Below are positions 13,632 to 14,512 of a stretch of DNA of 14,512 nt, one piece after another. The position numbers and the translations under genes are program-made. This stretch comes from an uncultured Variovorax sp. (GTDB lineage Bacteria > Pseudomonadota > Gammaproteobacteria > Burkholderiales > Burkholderiaceae). The notes under the pieces are model-generated. The model saw only the letters and a program-made list of their open reading frames with translations, did not search any database and was not told where the DNA came from. The stretch lies in the NCBI GenBank assembly GCA_946478645.1, contig CAMLCW010000095.1, positions 1 to 14,512 on the forward strand. Reading direction: 5' to 3'. Position 1 is the first letter of the stretch, and every line of letters starts with the position of its first letter.

Positions 13632-14512
13632 TCAGGCCGCCCTGGCCAGATCGAGGTCGAGCCGATCCCAGATTTCGACCAGCGCCGCCGTTAGATCGCG
13701 CATCATCGCTTCGGTGTGCGTCGGCCCCGGGGTGAAGCGCAGCCGCTCGGTGCCGCGCGGCACCGTCGGATAATTGATCGGCTGCACGTAGACGCCGTAT
13801 TCGGCCAGCAGGATGTCGCTGATCTTCTTCGCCCGCACCGGGTCGCCGACCATCAGCGGCACGATGTGGGTGGTCGAATCCATCACCGGCAGCCCTGCCT
13901 CGCGGAACATCGCCTTGAGCATGGCGGCGGCCGCCTGTTGGCCGTCGCGCTCCTCCGAGCTGGCTTTAAGATGGCGCACCGCGGCGAGCACCCCGGCGGC
14001 GAGCACCGGGCTCAGCGAGGTTGTGAAGATGAACCCAGGAGCATAGCTGCGGATCACGTCGACAATCTTGTTGTCCGCCGCGATGTAGCCGCCCATCACG
14101 CCGAACGCCTTGCCCAGCGTTCCTTCGATAATGTCGATCCGGTGGGCTGCTTCGTCACGCTCCGAGATGCCGCCGCCGCGCGGACCGTACATGCCGACGG
14201 CGTGGACCTCGTCGATGTAGGTCAACGCGTTGTACTTGTCGGCCAAGTCGCAGATCGCATGGATCGGGGCGACGTCGCCGTCCATCGAATAGACGCTCTC
14301 GAACGCGATCAGCTTGGGCGCATCGGGGCTCTCGGCGGCGAGCAGCTCTTCCAGGTGCTCGACGTCGTTGTGGCGGAACACGCGCTTCTCGCAGCCCGAG
14401 TTGCGGATGCCGGCGATCATGCTCGCGTGATTGAGCTCGTCCGAGAAGATCACGCAACCGGGCAGCAGCTTGCCGAGCGTCGACAGCGTCGCGTCGTTGG
14501 AGACGTAGCCGC
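13632..14512 (-). CDS. hemA: 5-aminolevulinate synthase, C-terminal ~292 residues (5' end outside window)
   Basis: PLP enzyme that condenses glycine and succinyl-CoA to 5-aminolevulinate, the first step of haem synthesis by the C4 (Shemin) pathway. The frame is open to the window edge; ~292 of the usual ~400-405 residues are visible, so roughly 110 N-terminal residues lie outside. Landmarks: [53 protein letters not shown], the PLP-ring aspartate in [17 protein letters not shown], the PLP lysine in [14 protein letters not shown] (codon at 14109-14111), [14 protein letters not shown], and the ALAS ending [18 protein letters not shown]. These features distinguish ALAS from the related KBL and BioF enzymes. 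From memory the wording is closest to sphingomonad sequences. Betaproteobacteria normally lack ALAS and use glutamyl-tRNA reductase. The gene is intact to its stop at 13632. Confidence 0.95.
   Translation of the reverse strand, partial: GYVSNDATLSTLGKLLPGCVIFSDELNHASMIAGIRNSGCEKRVFRHNDVEHLEELLAAESPDAPKLIAFESVYSMDGDVAPIHAICDLADKYNALTYIDEVHAVGMYGPRGGGISERDEAAHRIDIIEGTLGKAFGVMGGYIAADNKIVDVIRSYAPGFIFTTSLSPVLAAGVLAAVRHLKASSEERDGQQAAAAMLKAMFREAGLPVMDSTTHIVPLMVGDPVRAKKISDILLAEYGVYVQPINYPTVPRGTERLRFTPGPTHTEAMMRDLTAALVEIWDRLDLDLARAA

Noticed and set aside
13632..14512. Alternative identity as glycine C-acetyltransferase (kbl) or 7-keto-8-aminopelargonate synthase (bioF)
   Set aside because: The [33 protein letters not shown] and [14 protein letters not shown] sequences fit ALAS specifically.

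Overview
The window is GC-rich DNA with the gene content of a Comamonadaceae betaproteobacterium, most like Variovorax. This placement is an inference from codon usage and remembered family sequences; no search was run. The last ~900 bp look different: they carry most of a 5-aminolevulinate synthase whose sequence reads like that of a sphingomonad (alphaproteobacterium).

Layout. At 1-255 is the C-terminal end of an unrecognised protein, then a UMF1/Atg22-type MFS transporter (321-1664, +). Facing it on the minus strand is a tightly packed group, in transcription order: class I [4Fe-4S] fumarase (7066-5513), glutamate racemase murI (TTG start 2 bp after the fumarase stop), a small secreted protein with two DQNCT motifs, and a three-domain DUF3616-type lipoprotein that overlaps the transporter end by 33 bp. 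Upstream of the fumarase, also on minus, is a complete glycine betaine/proline ABC importer in the order proV-proW-proX (10594-7112). A 434-bp divergent intergenic region (10595-11028) separates proV from fumC, the class II fumarase (11029-12426, +). So two unrelated fumarases flank the osmolyte importer.

The intergenic region holds the best regulatory signal: on the minus strand a near-consensus sigma70 promoter (TTGACG-18 bp-TATAAT) followed by a 19-bp inverted repeat at about +9 to +28, a repressor-like position, then a ~265-nt leader before proV.

After fumC comes a ~129-bp nested inverted-repeat element (12439-12567) with a threefold 9-bp tandem repeat. It lies between fumC and a convergent NAD(P)-binding Rossmann protein (13213-12596, -). 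Divergent from that gene is a LysR-type regulator that keeps only its DNA-binding half (13315-13605) and runs into unrelated sequence. The partial ALAS gene (hemA type, 13632-14512, -) starts 26 bp later. Betaproteobacteria normally make 5-aminolevulinate by the C5 (glutamyl-tRNA) route, so this junction is either an acquired segment that broke the regulator or a chimeric assembly. It is the most important place in the window to check.

No CRISPR array, tRNA, rRNA or recognisable transposase was seen, and I found no clear new defence or biosynthetic system.
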